The notes: generated by a model not told the origin, from the sequence alone. A DNA stretch of 64,000 nucleotides from Nitrospira sp. ST-bin5 (GCA_002083555.1 MSXN01000014.1:1-64000); one strand, 5' to 3'. Positions 14,507 to 23,651 are shown, counted from the stretch's first letter. A program made the numbers and translations.

Positions 14507-16714
14507 ATGACAACCTCTACCGCCCTCAAGCAGGACGACCTCGAACGGCTCATCTCCGGCACACACTGGAACCCGCGCGCGATCCTCGGCCCGCATCCGA
14601 CCGCCCAAGGCCTGACTATCCGCGCCTGGCTGCCCTTTGCCGAATCCGTCGAGGTTCTGCCTGCCGGTCAAACCGCTCCGATCCCGGCCAAGCGCATCCA
14701 CGAGGCCGGCCTCTTTGAGGCCATCCTCCCCCAACAGAAACGTGCCCACGACTATAAGATCCGTTCCCGGGCTGCCGACGGCACCGTCACGATTGGCCAT
14801 GATCCCTATGCGCTGCCACCGCTGCTCACCGATTTTGAATTACACCTCTTTTCAGAAGGCACGTTTTATCGAGCCTACGAATCGCTGGGCGCACATGTAC
14901 GCACGGTTGAAGGCATCACCGGCGTGCATTTCGTCGTCTGGGCGCCGAATGCCATGCGCGTGAGTGTGGTCGGTGAATTCAATCGCTGGGACGGCCGTTG
15001 TCATCCCATGACCAATCGAGGATCGACAGGACTCTGGGAAATCTTTCTTCCCGAACTGCCCGACGGAAGCCTCTACAAATATGAGATTCGCCCGCGCGGC
15101 CAGGATGCCGTTCTGGCCAAGGCAGACCCCTATGCGCGCGCCAGCGAACTCCGTCCCCGCACTGCCTCGATTGTGCGCGATCTGTCCAATTTCACCTGGC
15201 AGGACGAAGCCTGGATGAACGCCCGCGCGCAGTGGAATCCCTTGCGCGCCCCGATCGCCATCTATGAAGTCCATCTCGGATCATGGATGCGCGTGCCGGA
15301 AGAGGAGAATCGCTGGCTCACCTACCACGAGCTAGCCGCCCGACTCATTCCCTATGTCAAAGATCTCGGTTACACCCATCTCGAACTCCTCCCCGTCACC
15401 GAACATCCCTTCGACGGATCTTGGGGCTATCAGGCCACCGGATATTTTGCTGCGACCAGCCGCTACGGCAGGCCGGAAGACTTCATGGCGTTTGTCGATG
15501 CCGCCCATGCAGCCGGTATCGGGGTGATCATGGACTGGGCGCCCGCGCATTTCCCCGACGATCCGCACGGGCTCGCGTTTTTCGACGGCACCCATCTCTA
15601 TGACCATGCCGATCCGCGCCTCGGCTATCACCCGGACTGGCACAGCCGGATCTTCAATTATGACCGTCCGGAAGTGCGCAACTTCCTCCTCAACAGTGCA
15701 CTGTTCTGGCTCGACAGGTATCACATCGACGGCATACGCGTGGACGCCGTCGCCTCGATGCTCTATCTCGACTACGGCCGTAAACACGGCGAATGGATCC
15801 CCAATCAGTTCGGCGGACGCGAAAACCTGGGCGCCGTGACGCTGCTCAAGGAACTGAATGTCCTCGTGCATCGGGACTTTCCCGGCGCCATGACCATTGC
15901 AGAAGAGTCCACCTCCTGGCCGGGGGTCTCGCGCCCCACTTACACCGGCGGGCTGGGGTTTACGTTCAAATGGAACATGGGCTGGATGCACGACACGCTC
16001 GACTACTTCGCCCATGAGCCGGTGCACCGGAAATTTCATCAAAACCAGATCACGTTCGGCCTGCTCTACGCCTTCACGGAAAACTTCGTCCTGGTCCTCT
16101 CGCATGACGAAGTGGTGCACGGCAAGCGCTCGCTGATCGGGAAAATGCCGGGCGATCCCTGGCAGCAATTCGCCAATCTCCGCACCCTCTACGGTTACAT
16201 GTACGGCCATCCGGGGAAGAAGATGCTGTATATGGGGAATGAGTTCGGACAATGGCGAGAGTGGAACCACGACACCAGTCTGGACTGGCATCTCTGCGAA
16301 TATCCGCCCCATCACGGGTTACAGCGCTTTGTGCGGGATTTGAATCATCTCTACCGGCAGGAACCGGCGCTGCACCAGGTCGACTACGAATGGAATGGAT
16401 TTCAGTGGATCGACTTCAATGACGCGGAAAATTCCGTCATCGCCTTCCTTCGAAAAACGGAAGACGCCTCGGAATCCATTCTCTGCGTAGGAAACTTCAC
16501 ACCGGTTCCGCGGCATCACTACCGCGTCGGCGTCCCGACAGGGGGGCACTATCGTGAGTTGCTCAACAGCGACGCCGAACTGTACGGAGGCAGCAACATG
16601 GGGAACTCCGGCGGCCTGTGGGCCGAGACCAGTCCCTGCCACGGTCTGCCCTATTCACTGAGCCTCACGCTGCCGCCGCTCTCGATGCTCTTCTTCAAAC
16701 GAACAGGAAGCTGA
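14507..16714 (+). CDS. glgB: 1,4-alpha-glucan branching enzyme
   Basis: A 735-residue GH13 branching enzyme. N-terminal carbohydrate-binding modules (HWNPRAILGPHP; GVHFVVWAPNAMRVSVVGEFNRWDG) precede the TIM barrel with the four conserved regions: VIMDWAPAHFP, GIRVDAVASMLYLDYGRKHGEWIPNQFGGREN split around the Asp nucleophile, TIAEESTSWPG (acid/base Glu) and LVLSHDEVVHGK (transition-state Asp). It forms alpha-1,6 branches in cytosolic glycogen. No other glycogen gene adjoins it here, so it appears monocistronic. Confidence 0.98.
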   Translation: MTTSTALKQDDLERLISGTHWNPRAILGPHPTAQGLTIRAWLPFAESVEVLPAGQTAPIPAKRIHEAGLFEAILPQQKRAHDYKIRSRAADGTVTIGHDPYALPPLLTDFELHLFSEGTFYRAYESLGAHVRTVEGITGVHFVVWAPNAMRVSVVGEFNRWDGRCHPMTNRGSTGLWEIFLPELPDGSLYKYEIRPRGQDAVLAKADPYARASELRPRTASIVRDLSNFTWQDEAWMNARAQWNPLRAPIAIYEVHLGSWMRVPEEENRWLTYHELAARLIPYVKDLGYTHLELLPVTEHPFDGSWGYQATGYFAATSRYGRPEDFMAFVDAAHAAGIGVIMDWAPAHFPDDPHGLAFFDGTHLYDHADPRLGYHPDWHSRIFNYDRPEVRNFLLNSALFWLDRYHIDGIRVDAVASMLYLDYGRKHGEWIPNQFGGRENLGAVTLLKELNVLVHRDFPGAMTIAEESTSWPGVSRPTYTGGLGFTFKWNMGWMHDTLDYFAHEPVHRKFHQNQITFGLLYAFTENFVLVLSHDEVVHGKRSLIGKMPGDPWQQFANLRTLYGYMYGHPGKKMLYMGNEFGQWREWNHDTSLDWHLCEYPPHHGLQRFVRDLNHLYRQEPALHQVDYEWNGFQWIDFNDAENSVIAFLRKTEDASESILCVGNFTPVPRHHYRVGVPTGGHYRELLNSDAELYGGSNMGNSGGLWAETSPCHGLPYSLSLTLPPLSMLFFKRTGS

Positions 16715-16715
16715 A

Positions 16716-16835
16716 AAAGCCTGCCAGCGGCGTTCTCGCCTTTCTCTGCAGTTCCGTGAAGTGTGAATCGTGAAGCGTATCTCGCGAACGTGCTTCGGCT
16801 GATCCTACAACGAGAGACGAATGACGCTTCACGCA
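16716..16835. repeat. Intergenic repeat element with inverted GTGAAGCGT ends
   Basis: Between glgB and the FKBP gene. It starts GAAAAAGCCTGCCAGCGGCG and contains CGTGAAGCG (about 16770) and the inverse CGCTTCACG (about 16825). A 15-mer (CGAATGACGCTTCAC, 16818-16832) recurs in inverse orientation inside the SagB-like gene at 21879-21893. Looks like a REP-type element that could fold into a long hairpin and end both convergent transcripts. Confidence 0.6.
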
Positions 16836-16852
16836 TGTCGGACAGCCCCCGG

Positions 16853-17401
16853 CTACTTGGTCTTGGCTTCGGCGCGGATCTCCAAAATTTTGACGTCGAA
16901 GTACAAGGTCTTCCCGGCCAACGGGTGGTTGAAATCCAGCACCACGGAATCCTCTTTCACTTCCGTCACATGGGGAAACAGTGATTGCCCTTCGGGCCCC
17001 CGCGCTTCCAATTCGGCTCCGACCTTCCACGCATGCTCCGGCACCAGGCTCTTCTTCACTTCCTGAATGGCTTTCTGATCCACCTCGCCGTAGGCATCCA
17101 CGGGCTTCACGGCGATGTGCTTCGTCTCCCCGACCGCCATCCCCTCCAGTGCTTTCTCCAATCCTGGGACGATTTCCTCCGCGCCGTGCTGATAGGTCAT
17201 CGGCTCACCGCCGACATTCGATTCCACGACATCTTTCTCGTTCAGCTTCAGCGTATATTCCAGCGATACATGCTTCCCCTTCGCGACCACGAGCTTCGCA
17301 GCCCCGTTCGTCGTCTCAGCCTGAATCACCGGCGCATCGACCATCGAACCCAGCAGCGCAACCAGGCACACACATCTCAGAATATGGAGACGAACGATCA
17401 T
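16853..17401 (-). CDS. Periplasmic FKBP-type (SlyD-like) peptidyl-prolyl isomerase
   Basis: A 182-residue FKBP-type cis-trans prolyl isomerase. A signal peptide (LHILRCVCLVALLGSMVDA, cut near IQAET) directs it out of the cytoplasm. The FKBP core reads VSLEYTLKLNEKDVVESNVG, GEEIVPGLEKALEGMAVGE-like (AEEIVPGLEKALEGMAVGET), DAYGEVDQKAI; the insert-in-flap domain LEARGPEGQSLFPHVTEV and closing HPLAGKTLYFDVKILEI follow. It assists folding of exported proteins. GGAGGA precedes the ATG by five bases. Confidence 0.93.
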   Translation of the reverse strand: MIVRLHILRCVCLVALLGSMVDAPVIQAETTNGAAKLVVAKGKHVSLEYTLKLNEKDVVESNVGGEPMTYQHGAEEIVPGLEKALEGMAVGETKHIAVKPVDAYGEVDQKAIQEVKKSLVPEHAWKVGAELEARGPEGQSLFPHVTEVKEDSVVLDFNHPLAGKTLYFDVKILEIRAEAKTK

Positions 17402-17487
17402 ACAATCCTCCTCAAAAATAATGAGTCGCTATAGGCGGGAACCGGACCCGAGGATACCGCGTGGGAGGCACCAAAAACTACCGGCTC

Positions 17488-18054
17488 TTACCAGGACCGG
17501 AACGCCCCGGAATCCAGATGCACGAATTTCGAACGGGGGTAATAGCCGATGCCGCCGTAGCCCAATTCCAGCGCGGCCTGTCGAATGACTTTGGGATGAA
17601 GGCCCGGAATCTGTATATCGATCGCCTGACCCTGCATATGCAGGCTATTCTTTGCCGCACGCCGGCCGGCACGAACGAGTTGCGCGTTATACTCCGGAGA
17701 ACGATAGCCGGAGATAATATGAACCTCCCGATCGCCGCCGAGCTTCTTTTGCACCAGATTGACATGTTCCAACACCCGCACATCGATCGCTGAGACTTCA
17801 CCGGTCGCATGGCACCGCAGGATATGATTGACGTCGTCCAGCGCTTCCAGATCATACTCGCCGGCCTCGTTGCGATACGTCACATCCAGCCGCTCATCAG
17901 TCCAGACATTCAAAAAGGTCAATCGCCCCTCCGGAAACGCCTGCGCCGCGACGCGCTGGGGCCGTAGCCCTGGTAGCACGGCGAGAGCCAAGGTCATCAC
18001 AGAAGTTTGCAAAAACGTGCGTCGGGTCCAGGCCCAGTCCGAATCAGTTGTCAC
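17488..18054 (-). CDS. DUF882 (YcbK/M15-like) Tat-exported peptidase
   Basis: A 188-residue protein with a Tat signal (TRRTFLQTSVMTLALAVLPGL) and a DUF882 domain. Zinc ligands of the M15-type fold are visible: SLHMQGQAIDI (His and Asp) and KFVHLDSG (His), with the conserved ISGYRSPEYNAQL. Such proteins are predicted periplasmic D,D-peptidases acting on peptidoglycan stem peptides. Starts with GTG at 18054. Export by Tat fits a folded metalloenzyme. Confidence 0.92.
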   Translation of the reverse strand: MTTDSDWAWTRRTFLQTSVMTLALAVLPGLRPQRVAAQAFPEGRLTFLNVWTDERLDVTYRNEAGEYDLEALDDVNHILRCHATGEVSAIDVRVLEHVNLVQKKLGGDREVHIISGYRSPEYNAQLVRAGRRAAKNSLHMQGQAIDIQIPGLHPKVIRQAALELGYGGIGYYPRSKFVHLDSGAFRSW

Positions 18055-18312
18055 AAAGATACTCTCCGAAGAAGGTGCGTTGCAGAGAACCGGCAGCAGA
18101 TAAATCGAGTTTTATCAAAAAGGATCGGATCGGTCAATGTATATTCGTTCGATCGGCTCTTCGCTCATGTCCGTTCCATTTCGATACGATGCTTCGCGTG
18201 CGTGCTAGGCGCGAGCGAGACCATCCTCTGTCCAAGCCGGCCGCAACCATTTTCTTCCTAGACACACAGCCGGCAGACGGGTAAGATCGCCCTCATAGAT
18301 TAAGGAAAAACC

Positions 18313-18678
18313 ATGGCTACGATTTTGATCATCGACGACGAAGAGTCCATCCGCCATCTCCTCCGCGAGGTGCTGGAAAAGGCCGGACATCAGGTGCTCG
18401 AAGCCTCCAATGGACGCGAAGGGCTTGAGGTCTATCAGAAGCACCCGGCTGATCTGGTCATTATGGATCTGCTGATGCCGGATACCGACGGCTTGGAAAC
18501 CACGCTCCAGCTGACTCGTGAGTACGTTGACGCTAAGGTCATTGCGATTACCGGCGCGCAAGGCGATCGTAACTTTCTTGACGTGGCAAATCTCTTCGGC
18601 GCCCGACGGACGTTCCAGAAACCCTTCGATCTCAACAAGCTCCTTCAAGCCGTACAGGAAGAGCTGGCAGCCAAGTAG
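18313..18678 (+). CDS. Single-domain response regulator
   Basis: A 121-residue CheY-like receiver with nothing attached. Acidic pair D8-D9 (ILIIDDEES), phosphoacceptor D52 (LVIMDLLMPDTDG), Thr in AITGA and Lys in FQKPFDL are all present, so it should be phosphorylatable. No kinase is adjacent. A single-domain regulator would act by protein contact, e.g. in phosphorelay or motility; partner unknown. Confidence 0.95.
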   Translation: MATILIIDDEESIRHLLREVLEKAGHQVLEASNGREGLEVYQKHPADLVIMDLLMPDTDGLETTLQLTREYVDAKVIAITGAQGDRNFLDVANLFGARRTFQKPFDLNKLLQAVQEELAAK

Positions 18679-18858
18679 CCCCCTTCCCCGCGCCCGAACG
18701 ATCTCGCTCCTGTCTCCGTCGACAGCATTTCCCCATCGCGACCGATCCGTTCCACCTCAAGTTCACTGTCTATTATGCCGATGAAGAGGGACAGTAGCCC
18801 CTCCTCGTGCATTCGGCATGCGTAGCGCATTGGACTCAACTCCGGCAGGTCTATCAGC

Positions 18859-19203
18859 ATGGGATATCATCGGAAGAGCCCGCGATTCGACGTTAACTTC
18901 GGGAGCACCTTCGCCGGCGAAACACTCGCAGGTCAGGGCACTATTACCAATCTGTCCGTGGGCGGCTGTAGTATCGAGTCGAAAATCCCGTTGCCGGCTC
19001 AGAGCGTCGTAGGCCTCCAGATCCAGCTCCCGGACTCCCAGTGGCCGCTGGAGATCAAGGAGGCCGTCGTCCGCTGGGTGCGGGGCAATACCTTCGGCCT
19101 GGAGTTCCAATCGCTGTCGGATCCGGACGCCACCCGGCTTCAGCAACTGCTTTACGATCTCGATCAGGGACCGCTGGTGGTCATGCAACGAACCCCGCGC
19201 TGA
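18859..19203 (+). CDS. PilZ-domain protein
   Basis: A 114-residue stand-alone PilZ domain. The cyclic-di-GMP-binding pattern is visible as RKSPRFDV (the R-x-x-x-R box) and NLSVGGCSIES (the N/D-x-S-x-x-G box), followed by the barrel strands VVGLQIQLPD and AVVRWVRGNTFGLEF. It should sense cyclic-di-GMP and relay it to an unknown partner; a short downstream distance to the receiver gene suggests a regulatory neighbourhood but not necessarily one operon. Confidence 0.92.
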   Translation: MGYHRKSPRFDVNFGSTFAGETLAGQGTITNLSVGGCSIESKIPLPAQSVVGLQIQLPDSQWPLEIKEAVVRWVRGNTFGLEFQSLSDPDATRLQQLLYDLDQGPLVVMQRTPR

Positions 19204-19379
19204 GATACGCACACAATCCTACTCATGAGCCCCCGTCTACCGGAGCGTAGACAAGCCCCTCCTTAGGCCGCGCAACGGCATAAACAGTATTTACTGGAAG
19301 TCTTTCCAGAGGATCTGAGAGGATCACGGAAACCGACGGTGATGGGACGCGCGACCTTTTAGGGAAATGCTCGACGCTC

Positions 19380-19808
19380 ATGTGGCTGACGTTCTGGATT
19401 CTGTACAGCTTCCTCATCCTCGCCAGCGGCGTCTACGGGTCCGACTTCGTCGGCCATTCCCATTGGGACTATGTCATTTGGATTCCACCGCTTGAGGAGA
19501 TACGATCATTTCAGTTCTGGCTCGACATTATTGTGAATGTCGCCCTCTACGTCCCCTTTGCCTTCCTGTACCTCCAACAGCGGAATTCGAATGACCGGTC
19601 AGCCCTTGTCACGGCCGTGCTTGCGGGCTTACTCCTCTCCTGCAGCGTAGAACTCTATCAGGTCTACTCCCACAATCGTCGCCCTTCGCCCTTGGATATT
19701 GTCTGCAACCTGAGCGGCACCATCATCGGAGTACAGCTCTGGCAGGTCTGGCGGAAACGTGCAGCGCATACGACTCAACCCAAAGCGCCTGCTATTCCCA
19801 TCCCATAG
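19380..19808 (+). CDS. VanZ-like membrane protein
   Basis: A 142-residue VanZ-family protein with three to four hydrophobic helices: MWLTFWILYSFLILASGVYG, FWLDIIVNVALYVPFAFLYL, LVTAVLAGLLLSCSVELYQV. The last carries the family motif S-x-E-x-x-Q, and PSPLDIVCNLSGTIIGVQLW matches the D-x-x-x-N-x-x-G signature. Function in most bacteria is unknown. Its 3' end overlaps the convergent lipoprotein gene by 17 bases. Confidence 0.9.
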   Translation: MWLTFWILYSFLILASGVYGSDFVGHSHWDYVIWIPPLEEIRSFQFWLDIIVNVALYVPFAFLYLQQRNSNDRSALVTAVLAGLLLSCSVELYQVYSHNRRPSPLDIVCNLSGTIIGVQLWQVWRKRAAHTTQPKAPAIPIP

Positions 19809-20220
19809 GTTCGTACCCGCGCTCTTGCAGGCACCGATTCACAAACTGTTTGAACGCCTGACTCGGCGGCGACTTCCGAAACAGGCCGCGAAGCAATCCG
19901 CCGGTTGCCCCGCTTGCCGCTCCGACCATCGCACCGCGGCCCGGATGCCCGACCACCGCCCCGCCCACAGCACCGGCCGCCGATCCGATCGCGCCACCCG
20001 CCGTCGTACTCCCGGCCACTTGACCGCTCTTTCCCTGACTCGGCGTCGCTCCGGCTTCTTTTGCCATGGCAGAACAGTCCTCGATGTCCTGCTCCGCAGC
20101 AGACTCCCCGACCTGGCGAAAATGGGCATTGGGATAGAGAATCGGCCTGGGTGCCGCGCAGCCGGACATCAGCAGGAGACAGGAGAACAGCAACAAGAAC
20201 TGGTGGGAAGGTGATTTCAT
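19792..20220 (-). CDS. Glycine-zipper lipoprotein
   Basis: A 142-residue lipoprotein: signal with lipobox LLLMSGC, then a glycine-zipper stretch (AGGAIGSAAGAVGGAVVGHP, GRGAMVGAASGATGGLLRG) typical of membrane-inserting YMGG/OmpA-like glycine-zipper proteins. It also has CSAMAKEAGAT and a C-terminal QAFKQFVNRCLQERGYEPMGW seen in related lipoproteins. Probably an envelope component. Convergent with the VanZ gene. Confidence 0.87.
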   Translation of the reverse strand: MKSPSHQFLLLFSCLLLMSGCAAPRPILYPNAHFRQVGESAAEQDIEDCSAMAKEAGATPSQGKSGQVAGSTTAGGAIGSAAGAVGGAVVGHPGRGAMVGAASGATGGLLRGLFRKSPPSQAFKQFVNRCLQERGYEPMGWE

Positions 20221-20265
20221 CTCATGAGCATCAACGAACGGACAGGAACTCCGTTGACCAGGCTG

Positions 20266-21120
20266 CTAACGGCCGCTCGACAATTCCTTCCGCACAAGCC
20301 CCCGCATCATGACGGGATCGTTGTAGGCCACCTCGCTCAATGCATCCAGGATGTGAATCCCCTTGGAGGCAGCCAGGTCCTTCGCCTTCACGTAATTCTT
20401 CGCGCCGAACCGCGCCACCGACGACTGGCCGTTCACAATCTGACAGGCCAGCACCTCCGCACCGACTTCCAACGTGCCGCCCTCTTCGATCAACTGCTTG
20501 GCCTGCGCGACCGTGATCCCGTGCAACTGCGCAAACTCCTCCAACCCGCCCGTCTCGACCAGCCGACCGTCCGGCATGATGCAGAGCCGCTTGAAGTGCG
20601 GCGACCAGTCCTTGCGGAAGTCGATGTACTTGATATCGCCGCCCTTGGCCACGGCCCGATCGATCATGCGATAGTCCAACCCCAGATTCTTCTGCTCCAG
20701 CTTTTCCTTCAGTTCATCCGGCAACGTGCGATGAAAGATCTCATAGGCCGCCTCGGCCATCGGAAGCGATCGCGCCCGTGCCAGATGCTCCGTCTCGGCA
20801 AACTGCATCAGATCCAATACGAACGTCCGTTTCGGCAGCACACCCGTCGGATCGATCACACAGGCAAAGAGCCCGCGGGTCAAGAGCCCGCCCTCCGCTG
20901 GATAGACATAGACTCCACCCTGAGCCAACAACTCCGTCATGGTGCCTAACGGTACCCCGTAGCTTTCGGATAAAATTTTGGCGTGCCCCGGCAGATCTTC
21001 CGGAAGCGTCGTCGCGCAGGCCGTGACATTACCCGGTGCATCGGCTTCAGAATAGTCCTCGATCACGTTATAGAGGACCGGCAACTTCGGCTTCTCGATC
21101 TTTTTCTTTATCTTAAACAT
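20266..21120 (-). CDS. Conserved hypothetical protein
   Basis: A 284-residue soluble protein of no recognised family. No signal peptide or membrane helix. The central part (TFVLDLMQFAETEHLARARS, YEIFHRTLPDELKEKLEQKN) is helical; the C-terminal half contains an HTH-like stretch FAQLHGITVAQAKQLIEEGG. It begins with a basic tail MFKIKKKIEKPKLPVLYNVI. It sits between the SagB-like gene and the lipoprotein; spacing to the former is 43 bases, so co-transcription is possible. Confidence 0.7.
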   Translation of the reverse strand: MFKIKKKIEKPKLPVLYNVIEDYSEADAPGNVTACATTLPEDLPGHAKILSESYGVPLGTMTELLAQGGVYVYPAEGGLLTRGLFACVIDPTGVLPKRTFVLDLMQFAETEHLARARSLPMAEAAYEIFHRTLPDELKEKLEQKNLGLDYRMIDRAVAKGGDIKYIDFRKDWSPHFKRLCIMPDGRLVETGGLEEFAQLHGITVAQAKQLIEEGGTLEVGAEVLACQIVNGQSSVARFGAKNYVKAKDLAASKGIHILDALSEVAYNDPVMMRGLVRKELSSGR

Positions 21121-21162
21121 GAGTAATTTCCGTTTAAGCTATTGGTTTTGCATGGTATATAT

Positions 21163-22923
21163 CTATCTATCGAGGTGGTGATAAGGCGGCAATGTCATCA
21201 TCCGGCGATCCTCCACCGGCCCACCGATCGTAAAGTGATACAGCGATTGCAAGGACAAACCCTGCACCCCCAACATCTCATGAACCGGGTCATCGAAGAA
21301 ACAGCCGATCCCCGTCCCGCGCACTCCGGCCGCCTCCGCCTCCAGATACAAGATCTGGCCAAGTAACCCGGCCTCCCAGAACAGCCGAGGATAAAACCAA
21401 GCCCCCATCTGACGCAAGCGCCCTTCGAATTCGGCCAGCATGCCCAACGAAAACGCGCTGTCTGCGGCGATCTCCTGATGGCAACTCACCTGCGCCGCCG
21501 CGCGCTTGGCATCGCCCTCCAGCAACCAATAGAGCGGGAGACCTTCAGGACATCCCGGCGGCGGCGTCCAGACCAGTTCCGGATTGAGCGACCGTTGAAC
21601 GAGCGAGAGCTTCGCCCGATCCCGCACCAGGACATAGAGGCCGGGCGTGAGCCCCTCGACGCGATGCACGAAGATCATCAAATGAATCGCCGGAGCATGG
21701 GGCCACACGTCCCAGGGCACCGGACGCTCCAACTGTGCACGCTCGGCGCGCGGCATTACCCGTTGCAGAATCCGAAAGAACGTAGCAGCTGAGATGGACG
21801 TCCGTCCGTCAAACGACACCGCACTGCGACGTTGACGGATGATTTGCCCGGCCGAAGGCCCGGCGTCGCTCGTCGCTTGTGAAGCGTCATTCGCAAGAGA
21901 ACGAAAACCGGACAAGGCCAGCAGGTCACTTGATACCTTCCATGAGGCATCTGCGACCTGATCAATCGCATCCCAATGCACGCCATGCTCACCGCTCAGC
22001 TTATTCGCCTTGCCGTACCATGACGTCTCCGCCAGGCCTTTGACTACAGACGGATCGAGGAACAGAGGCATCTCCCTCTCATCGCGATTCACCAACGACG
22101 CTTCACGCTTCACGCTCCCGGAAGGCCACAACACGCAGAGACAATCGGGATGCTCCGGCTCGACCCCGGCAAAGTCATCCTGGCGATTCGTACCTAACAA
22201 CAACGCGATGCTGTTTTGATCTACGCCGTCAAGCACCGCCATGTTCCACCCCAACGTTGCCGCTGCGACCCGCGCAGAACCAAGCGCATGCCCGACATCG
22301 TGATTGCAGTATCGAAAAGCCCGCTCGCCGTACTTCCAGGCCTCTCGCCAATGCACCGACGAAAGACCAAAAAGAAAGGCTCTCGACGGGAACGGCGCCA
22401 GCAATTGCGCCACGACTTCGGCGGGGAAGGCAGCCCGCCGCTCCAGCCCATGCTCCCTTGGCGCGTAGTGATACAGCCCCGGGCGCATGTCGAGTCCATC
22501 GATCTGTGGCAGGACCACATACCCTTCTGTCGGATGCAGATTGCCCGAGGAGGGATTGCTCCGCAGCGCCCATTCCGTCTCTCCGCCCTTCTTCCAGGCG
22601 GACAAGGCCAGGGCGAATTCGAAGAATCTGGACAGCGAGCGCATCGTGACCGGCTGAGAGGGAGTCCCCTCAGGCTGATAGATCGCCTCATAGGCCGGCG
22701 AGATCGGCTCCTCATCCGGCTTCAATAAAGGCAGCGGCGTCAGCTCCGCTCCTGCGAAGCGCCGGAACGGATCAGGCTGGTTCGCCCAATCCAGAAACCC
22801 CATCGACCGGGCATAGCGATTGAAATGATGCTTCGTCTGAATATGATAGCGGATGACCTGATCGACCGGATCAGTTGAGGCAGAATCCGCAGTTGGGAGG
22901 GAAGATGGCTTCTCAGTACCCAT
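21163..22923 (-). CDS. SagB/ThcOx-family nitroreductase-like oxidoreductase (two-domain)
   Basis: A 586-residue protein with two nitroreductase-fold halves. The first shows RSNPSSGNLHPTEGYVVLPQ, YHYAPREHGLERR, WREAWKYGERAFRYCNHDVG and HALGSARVAAATLGWNM, hallmarks of the SagB/ThcOx FMN family; the second starts IIRQRRSAVSFDGRTSISAA and ends in FWEAGLLGQILYLEAEAAG and GTGIGCFFDDPVHEMLG. Family members oxidise azolines in RiPP pathways, but no cyclodehydratase is near, so the substrate is unknown. Two short pieces of the GTGAAGCGT-type repeat lie in the coding sequence (21879-21893 and about 22092-22113). Confidence 0.9.
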   Translation of the reverse strand: MGTEKPSSLPTADSASTDPVDQVIRYHIQTKHHFNRYARSMGFLDWANQPDPFRRFAGAELTPLPLLKPDEEPISPAYEAIYQPEGTPSQPVTMRSLSRFFEFALALSAWKKGGETEWALRSNPSSGNLHPTEGYVVLPQIDGLDMRPGLYHYAPREHGLERRAAFPAEVVAQLLAPFPSRAFLFGLSSVHWREAWKYGERAFRYCNHDVGHALGSARVAAATLGWNMAVLDGVDQNSIALLLGTNRQDDFAGVEPEHPDCLCVLWPSGSVKREASLVNRDEREMPLFLDPSVVKGLAETSWYGKANKLSGEHGVHWDAIDQVADASWKVSSDLLALSGFRSLANDASQATSDAGPSAGQIIRQRRSAVSFDGRTSISAATFFRILQRVMPRAERAQLERPVPWDVWPHAPAIHLMIFVHRVEGLTPGLYVLVRDRAKLSLVQRSLNPELVWTPPPGCPEGLPLYWLLEGDAKRAAAQVSCHQEIAADSAFSLGMLAEFEGRLRQMGAWFYPRLFWEAGLLGQILYLEAEAAGVRGTGIGCFFDDPVHEMLGVQGLSLQSLYHFTIGGPVEDRRMMTLPPYHHLDR

Positions 22924-23111
22924 AGTAATCGTAACGGCAGTCTACCGAGCGAGATAACAAAATGTAAACGAGGAATCTTCACCTGTCATCGTACAGCAAC
23001 CACCTCATTGACCTCCCTTTCTCTCCCCACGTATCCTGGCCCAACGTTATTTGATGCTATCCATGCAATTCTGCACGGTGACTCCGCCACACCACTCCGT
23101 CAGTTTCGTAT

Positions 23112-23139
23112 TTGAATCCATTCCCCCCTGCGGTATACT
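23112..23139 (+). promoter_or_regulatory. Predicted promoter of the TA pair (leaderless)
   Basis: TTGAAT (23112-23117), 16 bases, then TATACT (23134-23139). The expected start of transcription lies at or next to the ATG at 23146, so the mRNA may be leaderless; no ribosome site precedes the ATG. Confidence 0.55.
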
Positions 23140-23145
23140 TCCTCT

Positions 23146-23364
23146 ATGCCGTTCAATCTTCCCCTCAAAGACATGAGTCTCCACGAGAAACTCTCGGCCA
23201 TGGAGTCGTTGTGGGAAGATCTCGCCCGCACACCAGAAGCCATTGAATCCCCTGCCTGGCACAAAGCCGTCCTCGATGAGCGCCGCCAGCGCCTCGTCGA
23301 GGGAACGTCGCAATTCATTGATTGGGAGACCGCGAAAGCGGATATCCGCAACAAGCTCTCGTGA
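23146..23364 (+). CDS. Addiction module component (antitoxin)
   Basis: A 72-residue antitoxin of the 'addiction module component' family: LHEKLSAMESLWEDLARTPE, ESPAWHKAVLDERRQRLVEG and DWETAKADIRNKLS at the C-terminus. It is the usual upstream partner of a ParE/RelE-type toxin, and its TGA overlaps the GTG of the toxin gene (GTGA). Confidence 0.92.
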   Translation: MPFNLPLKDMSLHEKLSAMESLWEDLARTPEAIESPAWHKAVLDERRQRLVEGTSQFIDWETAKADIRNKLS

Positions 23365-23651
23365 AAATCCAAATCCTGGATGAAGCACAGGAAGACTTAA
23401 TCCAAGGCTTCCGCTTCTACGAAGTCCAAGAACCTGGACTGGGCTCCTATTTCCTTGATTGCCTGTTCTCGGATATCGATTCTCTTCTTGTGTATGCTGG
23501 AGTCCACGCGGTGACTTACAGCTATCGCCGCTGCCTATCCAAACGTTTTCCTTTTGCTATTTACTACAGCCTGGATGGAGAGATAGTTCGTGTACATGCA
23601 GTTTTAGATTGCCGTCGGAATCCGTCTTGGATCCGAAAACGATTGAGGTAA
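23361..23651 (+). CDS. RelE/ParE-family toxin
   Basis: A 96-residue toxin beginning at GTG 23361: KIQILDEAQEDLIQGFRFYE, LGSYFLDCLFSDIDSL, SYRRCLSKRFPFAIYYSLDG, VRVHAVLDCRRNPSWIRKRL. The R-F-P-F-x-I-Y-Y and V-x-A-V-L-x-x-R-R-(N/D)-P-x-x-W signatures are those of the RelE/ParE family usually paired with this antitoxin type. Overlaps the antitoxin by four bases. Confidence 0.92.
   Translation: MKIQILDEAQEDLIQGFRFYEVQEPGLGSYFLDCLFSDIDSLLVYAGVHAVTYSYRRCLSKRFPFAIYYSLDGEIVRVHAVLDCRRNPSWIRKRLR

Noticed and set aside
21163..22923. SagB as part of an azole-forming RiPP pathway
   Set aside because: No YcaO-type cyclodehydratase or precursor nearby, and the RiPP-like operon lies 6 kb away with many genes between.
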